NCBI GenBank assembly: GCA_902521355.1
Contig: CABYRT010000006.1
Coordinates: forward strand, 1 to 64,000
DNA from: an uncultured Pelagibacteraceae bacterium
GTDB lineage: Bacteria; Pseudomonadota; Alphaproteobacteria; Pelagibacterales; Pelagibacteraceae
Direction: 5' to 3'
Length of the DNA stretch: 64,000 bases
Below, in pieces: positions 36,531-44,581 of this stretch. Under the pieces are notes generated by a model, which searched no databases, was not told where the DNA came from, and was given only the letters and a program-made list of their open reading frames with translations. A program made the position numbers and the translations under genes. How positions within the stretch are numbered: position 1 is the first letter of the stretch; each line of letters starts with the position of its first letter.

Positions 36531-36545
36531 TAGATCAGATTAGAT
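36531..36545. repeat. Three tandem 5-mers (TAGAT CAGAT TAGAT), candidate operator
   Basis: Three adjacent 5-base units lie 24 bases upstream of the ribbon-helix-helix-like gene. Ribbon-helix-helix regulators are known to bind short direct or inverted repeats. In an AT-rich leader this could arise by chance. Confidence 0.35.
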
Positions 36546-36588
36546 AAAATGAAATTAATATTATTTTTATACTTTCTTTTTACCATTT

Positions 36589-36600
36589 GAACCTTGGTTC
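36589..36600. promoter_or_regulatory. 12-base dyad GAACC-TT-GGTTC, candidate operator or -35 element
   Basis: A perfect 5-base inverted repeat with a 2-base spacer lies about 82 bases upstream of the regulator start. On the minus strand its right arm ends as GGTTCA, followed 16 bases later by TATAAA, a plausible promoter pair for the left operon. The dyad would then overlap the -35. Confidence 0.4.
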
Positions 36601-36711
36601 TATTTATTTTAATTGGAAAAAGAAAAAAGAAATCACATCTGGTCTACTAGTTCTTACATACGGCTTAGATAAGGCGCTTTCTGCACTAGTTTCAGGCGAT
36701 GTAATTTTTTA

Positions 36712-36786
36712 TAGCGGTTAGCAATATAAATTTAAAGAAAGTAAAAAAAGAATTTATATAACAAACCGCTACAAACTTACTTTCTT
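36712..36786. other. Nested hairpin with loop-tail complementarity (possible pseudoknot)
   Basis: TAGCGGTT (36712-36719) pairs with AACCGCTA (36764-36771). Inside it, ATATAAATT (36724-36732) pairs with AATTTATAT (36751-36759), leaving a 4x4 internal loop. The apical loop contains AAGAAAGTAA (36735-36744), which is exactly complementary to TTACTTTCTT (36777-36786) just outside the hairpin. This is the layout of an H-type pseudoknot. No U-run follows on either strand, so it is not an intrinsic terminator. Confidence 0.45.
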
Positions 36787-36837
36787 CTTAAGCCATATAC
36801 ATCATATAATAATCACATTACATTTTGCAAGATAATA

Positions 36838-37119
36838 TTATTTTTTTTTATCTTTTATTACAAAACCATTTTTTTCTAAAACTTTTATAAGGTTTTTAAG
36901 CATAACATCTCTTGGTGTCTTATGATTTCCTATACTTTCTAGGAATAAAAGTTTTTTTTTACTGTTACCGTTAAACCATTTAACTTTATTTTTGTCTAAT
37001 TTTAGTTGCTTTTCTTTTTCGTTCATTTTTTCTCCTTTTTTTGATTTGGAGAAAGTCATAAAACTACCTTTAAAAATTGGATCTCTTTTACTTAAAGGTT
37101 TAAGATTGATTATGGCCAT
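36838..37119 (-). CDS. Hypothetical 93-residue basic protein
   Basis: A small Lys-rich protein (about a quarter Lys) of unknown family. Two starts are possible. The ATG at 37119 follows AAAGGAG, and an internal in-frame ATG at 37026 (62 residues) follows AAGGAG, so both have strong ribosome-binding sites. The C-terminal part, VKWFNGNSKKKLLFLESIGNHKTPRDVMLKNLIKVLEKNGFV, is predicted helical. It is divergent from the methyltransferase gene with a 120-base gap between them. It may regulate the methyltransferase or be an unrelated accessory gene. Confidence 0.6.
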   Translation of the reverse strand: MAIINLKPLSKRDPIFKGSFMTFSKSKKGEKMNEKEKQLKLDKNKVKWFNGNSKKKLLFLESIGNHKTPRDVMLKNLIKVLEKNGFVIKDKKK

Positions 37120-37239
37120 ATTTCTCCTTTAGCGTTATTTTTTTATGTCTGAAGCAAGTAGAGTAATTCTAAATCACAGACAAATTACTTATAACATCTA
37201 TTTTTCGCTTAGCAAATAGTTATAATTTATAATTGATTC

Positions 37240-38253
37240 GTGAAAAAAATAACCTCAATTGACTTGTTTGCTGGTGTTGGTGGTATGAGAATATCATTAA
37301 TTAGAGCTGCTAGAAAATTAGGATTAAATGATGAATGTAAGCTATATTCTGAAATTGATGAACATTGCAAAAAAACTTACGAAAAGAACTTTCCAAATAC
37401 AAAACTCATAAAAGATATTAAATCTATCAAAAAAAAAGAAATAAATGAAAGAATATCAAATCATGATATTTTACTTGCAGGATTTCCATGCCAACCCTTC
37501 TCAAAAGCAGGTGTTTCTAATAGAAAATTCCTAAAAAGAGCACATGGCTTTGATGACAAAGATCAAGGTGATCTTTTTTTTAATATATATGAAATTCTTA
37601 AAGTAAAAAAACCTAGAGCATTTATTTTAGAAAATGTTCAAAATTTACAAAGTTACTCAAATGGCAAAGTCCTTGATGAAATGCTTAAAAAATTGAGAAA
37701 GTATTATTATGTTCCTGATCCAAAAATTTTAGATGCACAAGATTTCGGTTTGGCACAAAGAAGAAGAAGAATATATATTGTTGGATTTTTGGAGTACCAT
37801 GAAAAGTTTATTTATCCTGAACCAACGCTAAAAAAGGTACAAGTTAAAGATTTTTTAGACAGAACAGTAGATAAAAAATATGTAATTTCAGATAAATTAT
37901 GGATTAGTCATCAAAATAGAAGGAGAAGGAATAGAAAAAATGGGAAAGGATTTGGATTTAAGCTTACTGATCCCAGTGAAAAATGTACCAGAACGATTTC
38001 TTCAAGATACTATAAAGATGGAAGTGAGTGTTTAATTTTTAGAGGTGAAAATAGAAATCCAAGAAAACTAACGCCAAGAGAGGTTTTTAGACTTCAAGGT
38101 TTTCCAGAAAGTTTCAAATTTCCAGTATCTGATCTTCAAGCGTATAAACAAGCAGGAAATGCTGTTCCTATAAATGTTGTTGAAAAAGTTTGTTTTGAAG
38201 TATTAAAGTATTTAATTAAATCAGATAAATTTTGGTTAGGAAAAGTTAGTTAA
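37240..38253 (+). CDS. C5-cytosine DNA methyltransferase
   Basis: A 337-residue methyltransferase with every core motif in order: I DLFAGVGGM (residues 8-16), IV AGFPCQPFS with catalytic Cys84, VI ENVQ (131-134), VIII QRRRRIYIVG (173-182), IX RKLTPREVFRLQGFP and X QAGNAVP (304-310). The target-recognition region between VIII and IX is short, about 95 residues. The start is a GTG at 37240 with no ribosome-binding site and TATAAT 14 bases upstream, so translation may be leaderless. It converges with the AIPR gene with a 4-base overlap. It would mark host DNA for the neighbouring restriction-type operon. The target sequence is unknown. Confidence 0.93.
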   Translation: MKKITSIDLFAGVGGMRISLIRAARKLGLNDECKLYSEIDEHCKKTYEKNFPNTKLIKDIKSIKKKEINERISNHDILLAGFPCQPFSKAGVSNRKFLKRAHGFDDKDQGDLFFNIYEILKVKKPRAFILENVQNLQSYSNGKVLDEMLKKLRKYYYVPDPKILDAQDFGLAQRRRRIYIVGFLEYHEKFIYPEPTLKKVQVKDFLDRTVDKKYVISDKLWISHQNRRRRNRKNGKGFGFKLTDPSEKCTRTISSRYYKDGSECLIFRGENRNPRKLTPREVFRLQGFPESFKFPVSDLQAYKQAGNAVPINVVEKVCFEVLKYLIKSDKFWLGKVS

Positions 38254-40298
38254 ATTATATCTGCTTCTTCAGCTTTATTTATCATTTTCAGAGCACTTTT
38301 CGCTTGTTTTGGTGATGGTTGCCTTTTCCAATTTGTAAGTGATTGCATCCACAAACTTGTAGCTATTTGTAACTGAATATAATGAAAGTCATCTGTTTCG
38401 TGCGCCCAAGCTATCATCTTCTCCCAATCTCTTGTACTTAAATTTTTACATTTTTTTATATTATCCATATCCTCTGGTGAAAAAATCTCTTTAGCTATTT
38501 TCACTGGCTTGCCAGCAACTTTTTTTAAATTTGTAAACTCAGGCGGTGTATTTGAAAAAGAAAAGGTGCGATCAGTTATATCTTTCCAACATTCCTCTTT
38601 TTTGCACCATTCAGAAATATTTTTTCCGCTAGCTGTTTTTTGAATAATTTCATAAATTTTAAAACTCCATTTATTTATCAAATCTTGAAATTGATTTGAT
38701 ATGTCTTGATCGGCCCAAATCAAGTCGAAGTTTATTTTTCTACTTGTATGATAAGATATCAAAGATATGGTATAATTTAAAACTTGGGACCTGTAGCCTG
38801 CTATTGAAACATTATCTTTTATTATTTTGGTTGTTTTATCGAATAATATTGCGATGGTGCAATATTTAATGAAAAAGTCGTCATCAATTTTTTCATGAAA
38901 TTTTTTATCATTTAATAAATTCATAAATGTAACAAAACTTTTTTGTGCTCCAGTACAAGCAACATGTGGATCTAAGTAATGCCAACAATTTATAAATTTG
39001 CCTAGGTCCTCTTTTGTAAACTTCATATTTGAAGGTGATAATTCAAGAAATCTGGATTTTTTCTTTTTTCCAAGATCTTTTTGCTTCATTTTCTGCATTT
39101 GGTACTCTCCACGCATTCTTTCATAAAACCATTGCTTTCCTTCAGAAGTTCTTATTTTATTTGAAAGATTTTTTATATTAATATGAAAAGGGTGCCTTGA
39201 TGAAAAATCAGCTTTTTTCACTACATTTTGAGTGTTAGCGAATTCAGATATTTTAGGAACAACTTCGCTAAGGCTTTCTTTTTTTACTAATGTTATTTTT
39301 GCTGGAACAACCACATTATCATAACGTATTTTATGATCTTGTTTTTTTGTTCTAAATAATGTTGCTGTGGTTTGTCCACCATTAACTATTTGAAATCCGT
39401 TAGCACTTTTTATAAAGAGACCATTTTTATCATGACCAATATCTATATTGTCTACAACTACAACTATCCCATTATTATACGAAAAAAATCTCTCTGGCTC
39501 ATTTATTAATGTATCTCTAATTCCTTTGTTAATTTTTGTTCCAAGTTGTAAAAATGATCTAACATTAAGATTTAACAATCTTTGACCGAACAATCGGTAG
39601 ATGTTGTATAATACTTCTCCTGGTATAAAAGCCATATAACTACTAATTTTGTCAAATGTTTTATGAGCTAACATACATCTGACCTTTTCCTTAAATTTAG
39701 TGAAATCAATCCTTATATTTGTAGTGTCTGGTCCTCCTAAGCTTGAACTATAGATTCTTCTAGTATCTAAAAGATAATTTTGAAATTCTATCTTTCCTTC
39801 TCTTTCTATATTTGGATTTTTTTCACATAAAGCGTTCGTCAAAACAAAAATTCTTACCGTAGAAATATCTTTTGAATTCTTATAGATATTTTTTGATATA
39901 TCGTAAGCATCTTCTTTTTTATTTATTTTTTCATATAATTTTTTTGTTGAATAAATATAAAAGTTCTTAGCTGCATTAATTAATTCTTGAACTTTATTAT
40001 ATTTAATTTCTTGAATGTTATCTGATGGATCATAATGAGTAACGAAAAGATCTAGTCGTAAATCTTCCTCACTAAAAGAAAAGCCATTTACTTTTATATC
40101 AATTTTATTGGAAATGTGTTTTTCAAAATACAAAAGTTCGTAATCTGATATTGTTCCATTATCATATAATATGTCTGTATATATTTTAGTTAAGATTGCA
40201 GCTGGTTGATCATCAGACTCTTCTACTTCATTTTTGACTCTATGAAAAAAGTTTTTTATATAGGCATCTTTAATATTTTGCTTTAATTCAGACTTCAT
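38250..40298 (-). CDS. AIPR family protein (abortive infection phage resistance)
   Basis: A 682-residue protein. The AIPR signature is at about residues 247-310: RSFLQLGTKINKGIRDTL, FFSYNNGIVVVVDNI and NGFQIVNGGQTTATLF. These segments define the family (PF10592-type). AIPR proteins are recurrent in phage-resistance loci and in methyltransferase-Z1 clusters, where their biochemical role is not settled. An N-terminal region (DLRLDLFVTHYDP) could be nuclease-like but I cannot confirm catalytic residues. It is the last gene of the operon and its start overlaps the PD-(D/E)XK stop by 4 bases. Confidence 0.9.
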   Translation of the reverse strand: MKSELKQNIKDAYIKNFFHRVKNEVEESDDQPAAILTKIYTDILYDNGTISDYELLYFEKHISNKIDIKVNGFSFSEEDLRLDLFVTHYDPSDNIQEIKYNKVQELINAAKNFYIYSTKKLYEKINKKEDAYDISKNIYKNSKDISTVRIFVLTNALCEKNPNIEREGKIEFQNYLLDTRRIYSSSLGGPDTTNIRIDFTKFKEKVRCMLAHKTFDKISSYMAFIPGEVLYNIYRLFGQRLLNLNVRSFLQLGTKINKGIRDTLINEPERFFSYNNGIVVVVDNIDIGHDKNGLFIKSANGFQIVNGGQTTATLFRTKKQDHKIRYDNVVVPAKITLVKKESLSEVVPKISEFANTQNVVKKADFSSRHPFHINIKNLSNKIRTSEGKQWFYERMRGEYQMQKMKQKDLGKKKKSRFLELSPSNMKFTKEDLGKFINCWHYLDPHVACTGAQKSFVTFMNLLNDKKFHEKIDDDFFIKYCTIAILFDKTTKIIKDNVSIAGYRSQVLNYTISLISYHTSRKINFDLIWADQDISNQFQDLINKWSFKIYEIIQKTASGKNISEWCKKEECWKDITDRTFSFSNTPPEFTNLKKVAGKPVKIAKEIFSPEDMDNIKKCKNLSTRDWEKMIAWAHETDDFHYIQLQIATSLWMQSLTNWKRQPSPKQAKSALKMINKAEEADII

Positions 40299-41287
40299 AA
40301 TTTTTGTAACATTGTATCAGTATTTATTCTAAATTCTTCACATTTATCTAAATCAATTTTATATGTAATTGAGAGATCAAATATAGGCTCATGTTCCACG
40401 ACCCTTTTAATATGTGGAAATTTTTCAGATACAAAATAAAATATTTTTTCGTTTAATGAATATTTATCGTTATATTCATCTTCGTGAATATTATAATAAC
40501 CAGATTGCCTTAATTTCAAATAAAAGTTATTTAATAAAACCTCAGAGTTTTTTGAAAACTTTTCACTTAATTCATGAACCAACATATTTAAAGATTTACC
40601 GTTTATATTTTTTTCAATTTTGACGTAAGCTAAATATAATGGTTTATCAAAAATTGGAGATAATTGATCAGTGCTAGATGTGCTCACAATTTTTTTTTCT
40701 CTATTTTTTGATGTCTTTGTTTCTAACAACATATTTGGCAAAGTAAAATCATGCTTTTGAGATGGTCCTGTCCAAAAATCTAAATTAATACTATCTGAAT
40801 TTTTTTTAATTATTTCATCTAATATTATTAACTCTCCAAATAAACCAGTTTCTTTTTCTGGTGAAAGCTTTCTAGGTAATTCTTCTGTATCAAAAAAATT
40901 TTTAGCAGACAAAAGTTCTTCAAAAAAATATTGTATACTTTCTTGTTCATTAAAATCATTCAGATAAATTTTCGTTAATATTAAATTTATAATATCTTTA
41001 AAAAAATCGCTAAAATCATTATTTTTTAAAGTCATAATAATATTTTTATCGATAATTTCTATACTCCAACCTTTGCATTGAGGAATTGAGTCTTTATCAA
41101 CTTTTTTTATATTATTTGTTACTATTAACAATCCAGGAGTATTATTTGTATCTAATGTAATTATAAAAACTTCAGAGATTCTAATTTTACCTTTTCCAGC
41201 CTTTTTAAAATCTTCATCATCTTTTATTCTTTGTTCTATTTGTTTCCATTGGTTGTTAAGATATTTTTGATAATCTATAAAATCCAT
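40295..41287 (-). CDS. PD-(D/E)XK motif protein (DUF4420-type putative endonuclease)
   Basis: A 330-residue protein with the nuclease core ETGLFGELIILDEII (Glu152), FWTGPSQKHDF (Asp180) and MLLETKTSK (Glu189, Lys191), which fits the PD-(D/E)XK arrangement. Such proteins are always found beside Z1 and GHKL ATPase genes in restriction-modification-like loci, so this is the probable DNA-cutting subunit. All catalytic residues are present. It is coupled to AIPR by a 4-base overlap and lies 15 bases after the Z1 gene. Confidence 0.88.
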   Translation of the reverse strand: MDFIDYQKYLNNQWKQIEQRIKDDEDFKKAGKGKIRISEVFIITLDTNNTPGLLIVTNNIKKVDKDSIPQCKGWSIEIIDKNIIMTLKNNDFSDFFKDIINLILTKIYLNDFNEQESIQYFFEELLSAKNFFDTEELPRKLSPEKETGLFGELIILDEIIKKNSDSINLDFWTGPSQKHDFTLPNMLLETKTSKNREKKIVSTSSTDQLSPIFDKPLYLAYVKIEKNINGKSLNMLVHELSEKFSKNSEVLLNNFYLKLRQSGYYNIHEDEYNDKYSLNEKIFYFVSEKFPHIKRVVEHEPIFDLSITYKIDLDKCEEFRINTDTMLQKL

Positions 41288-41302
41288 AGAATAAATTAAT
41301 TT

Positions 41303-44300
41303 TTAAGCAGCATCCTCTTCTTTTTCTATATTTAAAAAATCTAACAAATTTTGTTTTCTGTGTTCTAGGGCAACTCTATTCAGTGCAACATTATAAACTA
41401 GATCATCATTATCACCCTCTTCTTTTGTGGGTGGTATAATAATCTCCCAACCTACATGAAGATCTTGCTCTAAACGTAATTTTGAATCTTTATCATTCAT
41501 AATATTAACTCCATCTGGTTTGATTAGCCAAGGTGTTAAAATAAAAATTCCTTCTTTTCTTTTCTGTCTTATTTTACTTTTGAAACCGTATGGTAATTTA
41601 TTATCTTTTTTTTCCTCTGTTTTGCCTGTTGCTTTATACATGCTTATCCAATTATCTAATCCTTGATCAAAAATTTCTTTTTCTATATCCACAAACTCTG
41701 CCCTCGGATCTGATTGTACTCCTATTGAAAATTCGTTATTTTGAAGATACTTTTTTTTACTAGGAGCTGATAATCCACGCTCACTAAGTTTTATGTCTAT
41801 TTTGGACTTATTGCCGACCGTAAAATCTATTTTTTCTTTATCTCCTAAGGACCATATTGCAAAATTCCACTTTATTCTGGGTCTATGATTTTTTAATTCT
41901 CTAATTCTAAAAGCTATATCATGTGGATGACTATCGGTAAAAGCTCGTCTTGGCATTTTGTATTTCAATAAAAATTTTACAATTTCATCTGGATCCACAT
42001 CTTTCCATAAGTGTCCTTTAGTAATACTTTTCTTAGTGTCTTTAGGAATTTTTTTTAAGATTTCCTCTTTTTCTAAACTTGGATCAATTTTTTCTTTAAT
42101 TTTTTTTGGCAACCATATATTTGCATTTTTTAATCTTCTATTAATCTCATTTTCAGTTTCGTCACATTTTCCAAATTTATCAATTAAATTATGAAATAAA
42201 TTTATATTTGTTTCCCTAGAATTTTTATCTTTATGAAATACAATATTCTGATGATGTCTTGAGCTATAAGAATAAAGTGGCTCTGGTAATTCTACTAAAT
42301 CTTTTGATTTTGATGCTGCAATTAAATTCCATCCATCAAAAGTTGGAATTTCCATAGAAAATTCAATTGGTGTCTTTGGAGGTTCTGCGGTTTGCATTTC
42401 TCTAAACTTTTCTCTTGCAAATTCCATTGCATAAGTAAATTGTCTAAATAAAATGTGCAAAATTTTAGGAACATAAATTCTATATAAATCCTCGTAGCCT
42501 TGTCGATAACCAAACCAACGACCCATTTGTGTTAAAGTATCTGAAACAGGTGTTTTAGCAATTCTTAAAAAATAACTAACACTTAATCCTTCTAAAGTTA
42601 TTCCTCTTGATATAGCTGCTCCACCAATGACTATAACATTCCAACCATTTTTTTTATTTTCATAATCTAAAATATCTGTCGAATTACTATTAATTTGAAT
42701 CACATCAAATTTTTCTTCATCATTTATCTCTTTTACTAAATTTTTCCATACATCTTCAAATTTTAGTTCTTTTGAGTCTTTATTTTTTGTATTGTCCAAA
42801 TTTTTTGAAATATCTTCATTCCATATCTTGAGGAACTTATTTTTTATAAATTCGACTTTTTTTTTGTCAATTTCATTTGTAAATATATTATTTAAATCTT
42901 TAACATAATTCTTTATTTGTTTAATAACCGTGTTTTGAACACTCACAAACCTTGAAACATGTATTAGCATTGAGTTATGTTGTATTTCATCACTCCTTAA
43001 AGATTTGATACCGATGTTTATTAGGAAAGTAATAATTGCATCTTCAAGACTATTTGGAATTTTATCCTCATCTTTATATAAACATGGATGATGTTGTTTA
43101 TGATACAAAGGAACCCAACCTTTGGGTTCATCGTACCCTCTTTTACCCTCATTTCTATAGGCTTCATCCCTTTTTTCTTCATCAATTTCACCAGTATCTA
43201 AATTTGTAAATTCATCAAAATCGTCTCGGTAGTCATAAACCCATTTAATCTGAGGATAATCATTTTGATCAATGTCTTCAGATAAGCTTACTATTTCGTT
43301 ATCATCATCAAAATTTCTTTCTGCCTTACCGAAAATTTTTCTTGGGCTCTGATATGAGTCATATCGTTTTAAAAGTTTAACAAAATCTCTAGGAAATAAA
43401 TCTCTACCTTCTTGTTTCTTAATAGAAGTATAATCAATAAAAATGTTTGCTAAAGGAGTGGCAGTATATCCTATATATGCATTTCTTTTAAAACACGCCA
43501 TAATTCTTCTTATTAATAAATTTGTTTTTGAAGGATCAGCTAGTCTGAATGCTTCTAACTCATCAGTATCATCAATATTTGATAAAGCAGTTTTGCGCTT
43601 ACTGATATCTATTGATGCACTATCACACTCATCATCAATTATTAATAAAGGAAGATCACATTCAATTTTATTTTTAGGTAAATTTTCAGAAACATATTCT
43701 TTAAAACCATTCCAACTCCATGGGACTTTTGGGTCATACTTAATGCCTGGCTGACTATTAAGCCATACTAAAATGTTAGAAAGTACAGGTACATTTTTTT
43801 TTATGACAAATATGGCTGGATCTAAATTTGGAAGCAATGCAACAGTTTTTGCAGTTTTAGCATTGAAGTCACCATTGAATTCCATAACTTTTATACCGTC
43901 TATATATTTGTACTTAGGTTTTTGTGTCATAAAATTGACTGCGTACACATCTTCACCTTTTCTTGGATCTGAAGTTGAAATTAAGTTATCCATCAACCTA
44001 GTTTGAGTCTGAGCTCTTAGACTATTGTAAATCCCACTCATGACAATTATCATTTTGTATCCACAATCTATTGCTTTGGCGATTAAAGCGTTATAATTAG
44101 AGGTTTTTCCAGATTGAACATCACCTACAACCATGCCTTTCGTTTCCCAATTTCCTTGTCTTCCAGGTCTTTCTAAATCTTGCAATATTTCATTTGTGGA
44201 AACATCAATGTCATTTGAAACTATTTTCCCTAATTTATTCTCAAGATTTTTTTTGTAATAAGCATATTGTGAACTTGTATAAATTTTATTTTCCCATAAT

Positions 44301-44581
44301 TTTTTTGTATTATCATTAAACCATGGTTCATGATTTCTATCTTTGGCTTTTGCTCTCAACGTCATGTCATTTTCCATTGTTGTTGCAAAAGTTTTTTCTA
44401 TAAAAACAATTATTTGTGCCTTAACTTTTTTTGCTTCGGGATATGTTTTGAATAAATCCTCTAAAAATTCATCTATATCTTTTTTATTTTTTGGATACCA
44501 TGACTTGGAATTTTTTTTTTTAATACCAAAATAATCTATATGTCCATTGATAACTGGAATAAAAGCTTCTAAATCATTCAT
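41303..44581 (-). CDS. Z1 domain-containing helicase-like ATPase
   Basis: A 1092-residue superfamily-II-like ATPase. Walker A is GDVQSGKT (residues 153-160), followed by the Ia-like SGIYNSLRAQTQ. The DEAD-like box is IDDECD (315-320), motif III-like GYTATPLANIF lies near 370, and the C-terminal half has GGAAISRGITLEGL and the arginine-finger motif QMGRWFGYR. The Z1 domain is the middle to C-terminal part. In this family of systems the Z1 protein is thought to translocate or remodel DNA for the nuclease. Its start overlaps the GHKL gene stop by 4 bases. It is the largest gene of the island. Confidence 0.92.
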   Translation of the reverse strand: MNDLEAFIPVINGHIDYFGIKKKNSKSWYPKNKKDIDEFLEDLFKTYPEAKKVKAQIIVFIEKTFATTMENDMTLRAKAKDRNHEPWFNDNTKKLWENKIYTSSQYAYYKKNLENKLGKIVSNDIDVSTNEILQDLERPGRQGNWETKGMVVGDVQSGKTSNYNALIAKAIDCGYKMIIVMSGIYNSLRAQTQTRLMDNLISTSDPRKGEDVYAVNFMTQKPKYKYIDGIKVMEFNGDFNAKTAKTVALLPNLDPAIFVIKKNVPVLSNILVWLNSQPGIKYDPKVPWSWNGFKEYVSENLPKNKIECDLPLLIIDDECDSASIDISKRKTALSNIDDTDELEAFRLADPSKTNLLIRRIMACFKRNAYIGYTATPLANIFIDYTSIKKQEGRDLFPRDFVKLLKRYDSYQSPRKIFGKAERNFDDDNEIVSLSEDIDQNDYPQIKWVYDYRDDFDEFTNLDTGEIDEEKRDEAYRNEGKRGYDEPKGWVPLYHKQHHPCLYKDEDKIPNSLEDAIITFLINIGIKSLRSDEIQHNSMLIHVSRFVSVQNTVIKQIKNYVKDLNNIFTNEIDKKKVEFIKNKFLKIWNEDISKNLDNTKNKDSKELKFEDVWKNLVKEINDEEKFDVIQINSNSTDILDYENKKNGWNVIVIGGAAISRGITLEGLSVSYFLRIAKTPVSDTLTQMGRWFGYRQGYEDLYRIYVPKILHILFRQFTYAMEFAREKFREMQTAEPPKTPIEFSMEIPTFDGWNLIAASKSKDLVELPEPLYSYSSRHHQNIVFHKDKNSRETNINLFHNLIDKFGKCDETENEINRRLKNANIWLPKKIKEKIDPSLEKEEILKKIPKDTKKSITKGHLWKDVDPDEIVKFLLKYKMPRRAFTDSHPHDIAFRIRELKNHRPRIKWNFAIWSLGDKEKIDFTVGNKSKIDIKLSERGLSAPSKKKYLQNNEFSIGVQSDPRAEFVDIEKEIFDQGLDNWISMYKATGKTEEKKDNKLPYGFKSKIRQKRKEGIFILTPWLIKPDGVNIMNDKDSKLRLEQDLHVGWEIIIPPTKEEGDNDDLVYNVALNRVALEHRKQNLLDFLNIEKEEDAA

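Larger units (their letters stand above)
36508..36837. other. 330-base non-coding gap in the accessory region
   Basis: No coding frame is convincing. The gap holds, left to right, a TAGAT repeat, a 12-base dyad, two ACTAGTT copies at 36646-36652 and 36685-36691, a locally GC-richer stretch at about 36660-36700, and a nested and interleaved set of inverted repeats at 36712-36786. It separates the left nuclease operon from the 93-residue gene. It could be a regulatory or recombination region, or a non-coding RNA locus. Confidence 0.6.

Noticed and set aside
36712-36786. Intrinsic terminator for the 93-residue gene
   Set aside because: Neither strand has a U-run after the hairpin, and the stem is interrupted by an internal loop.
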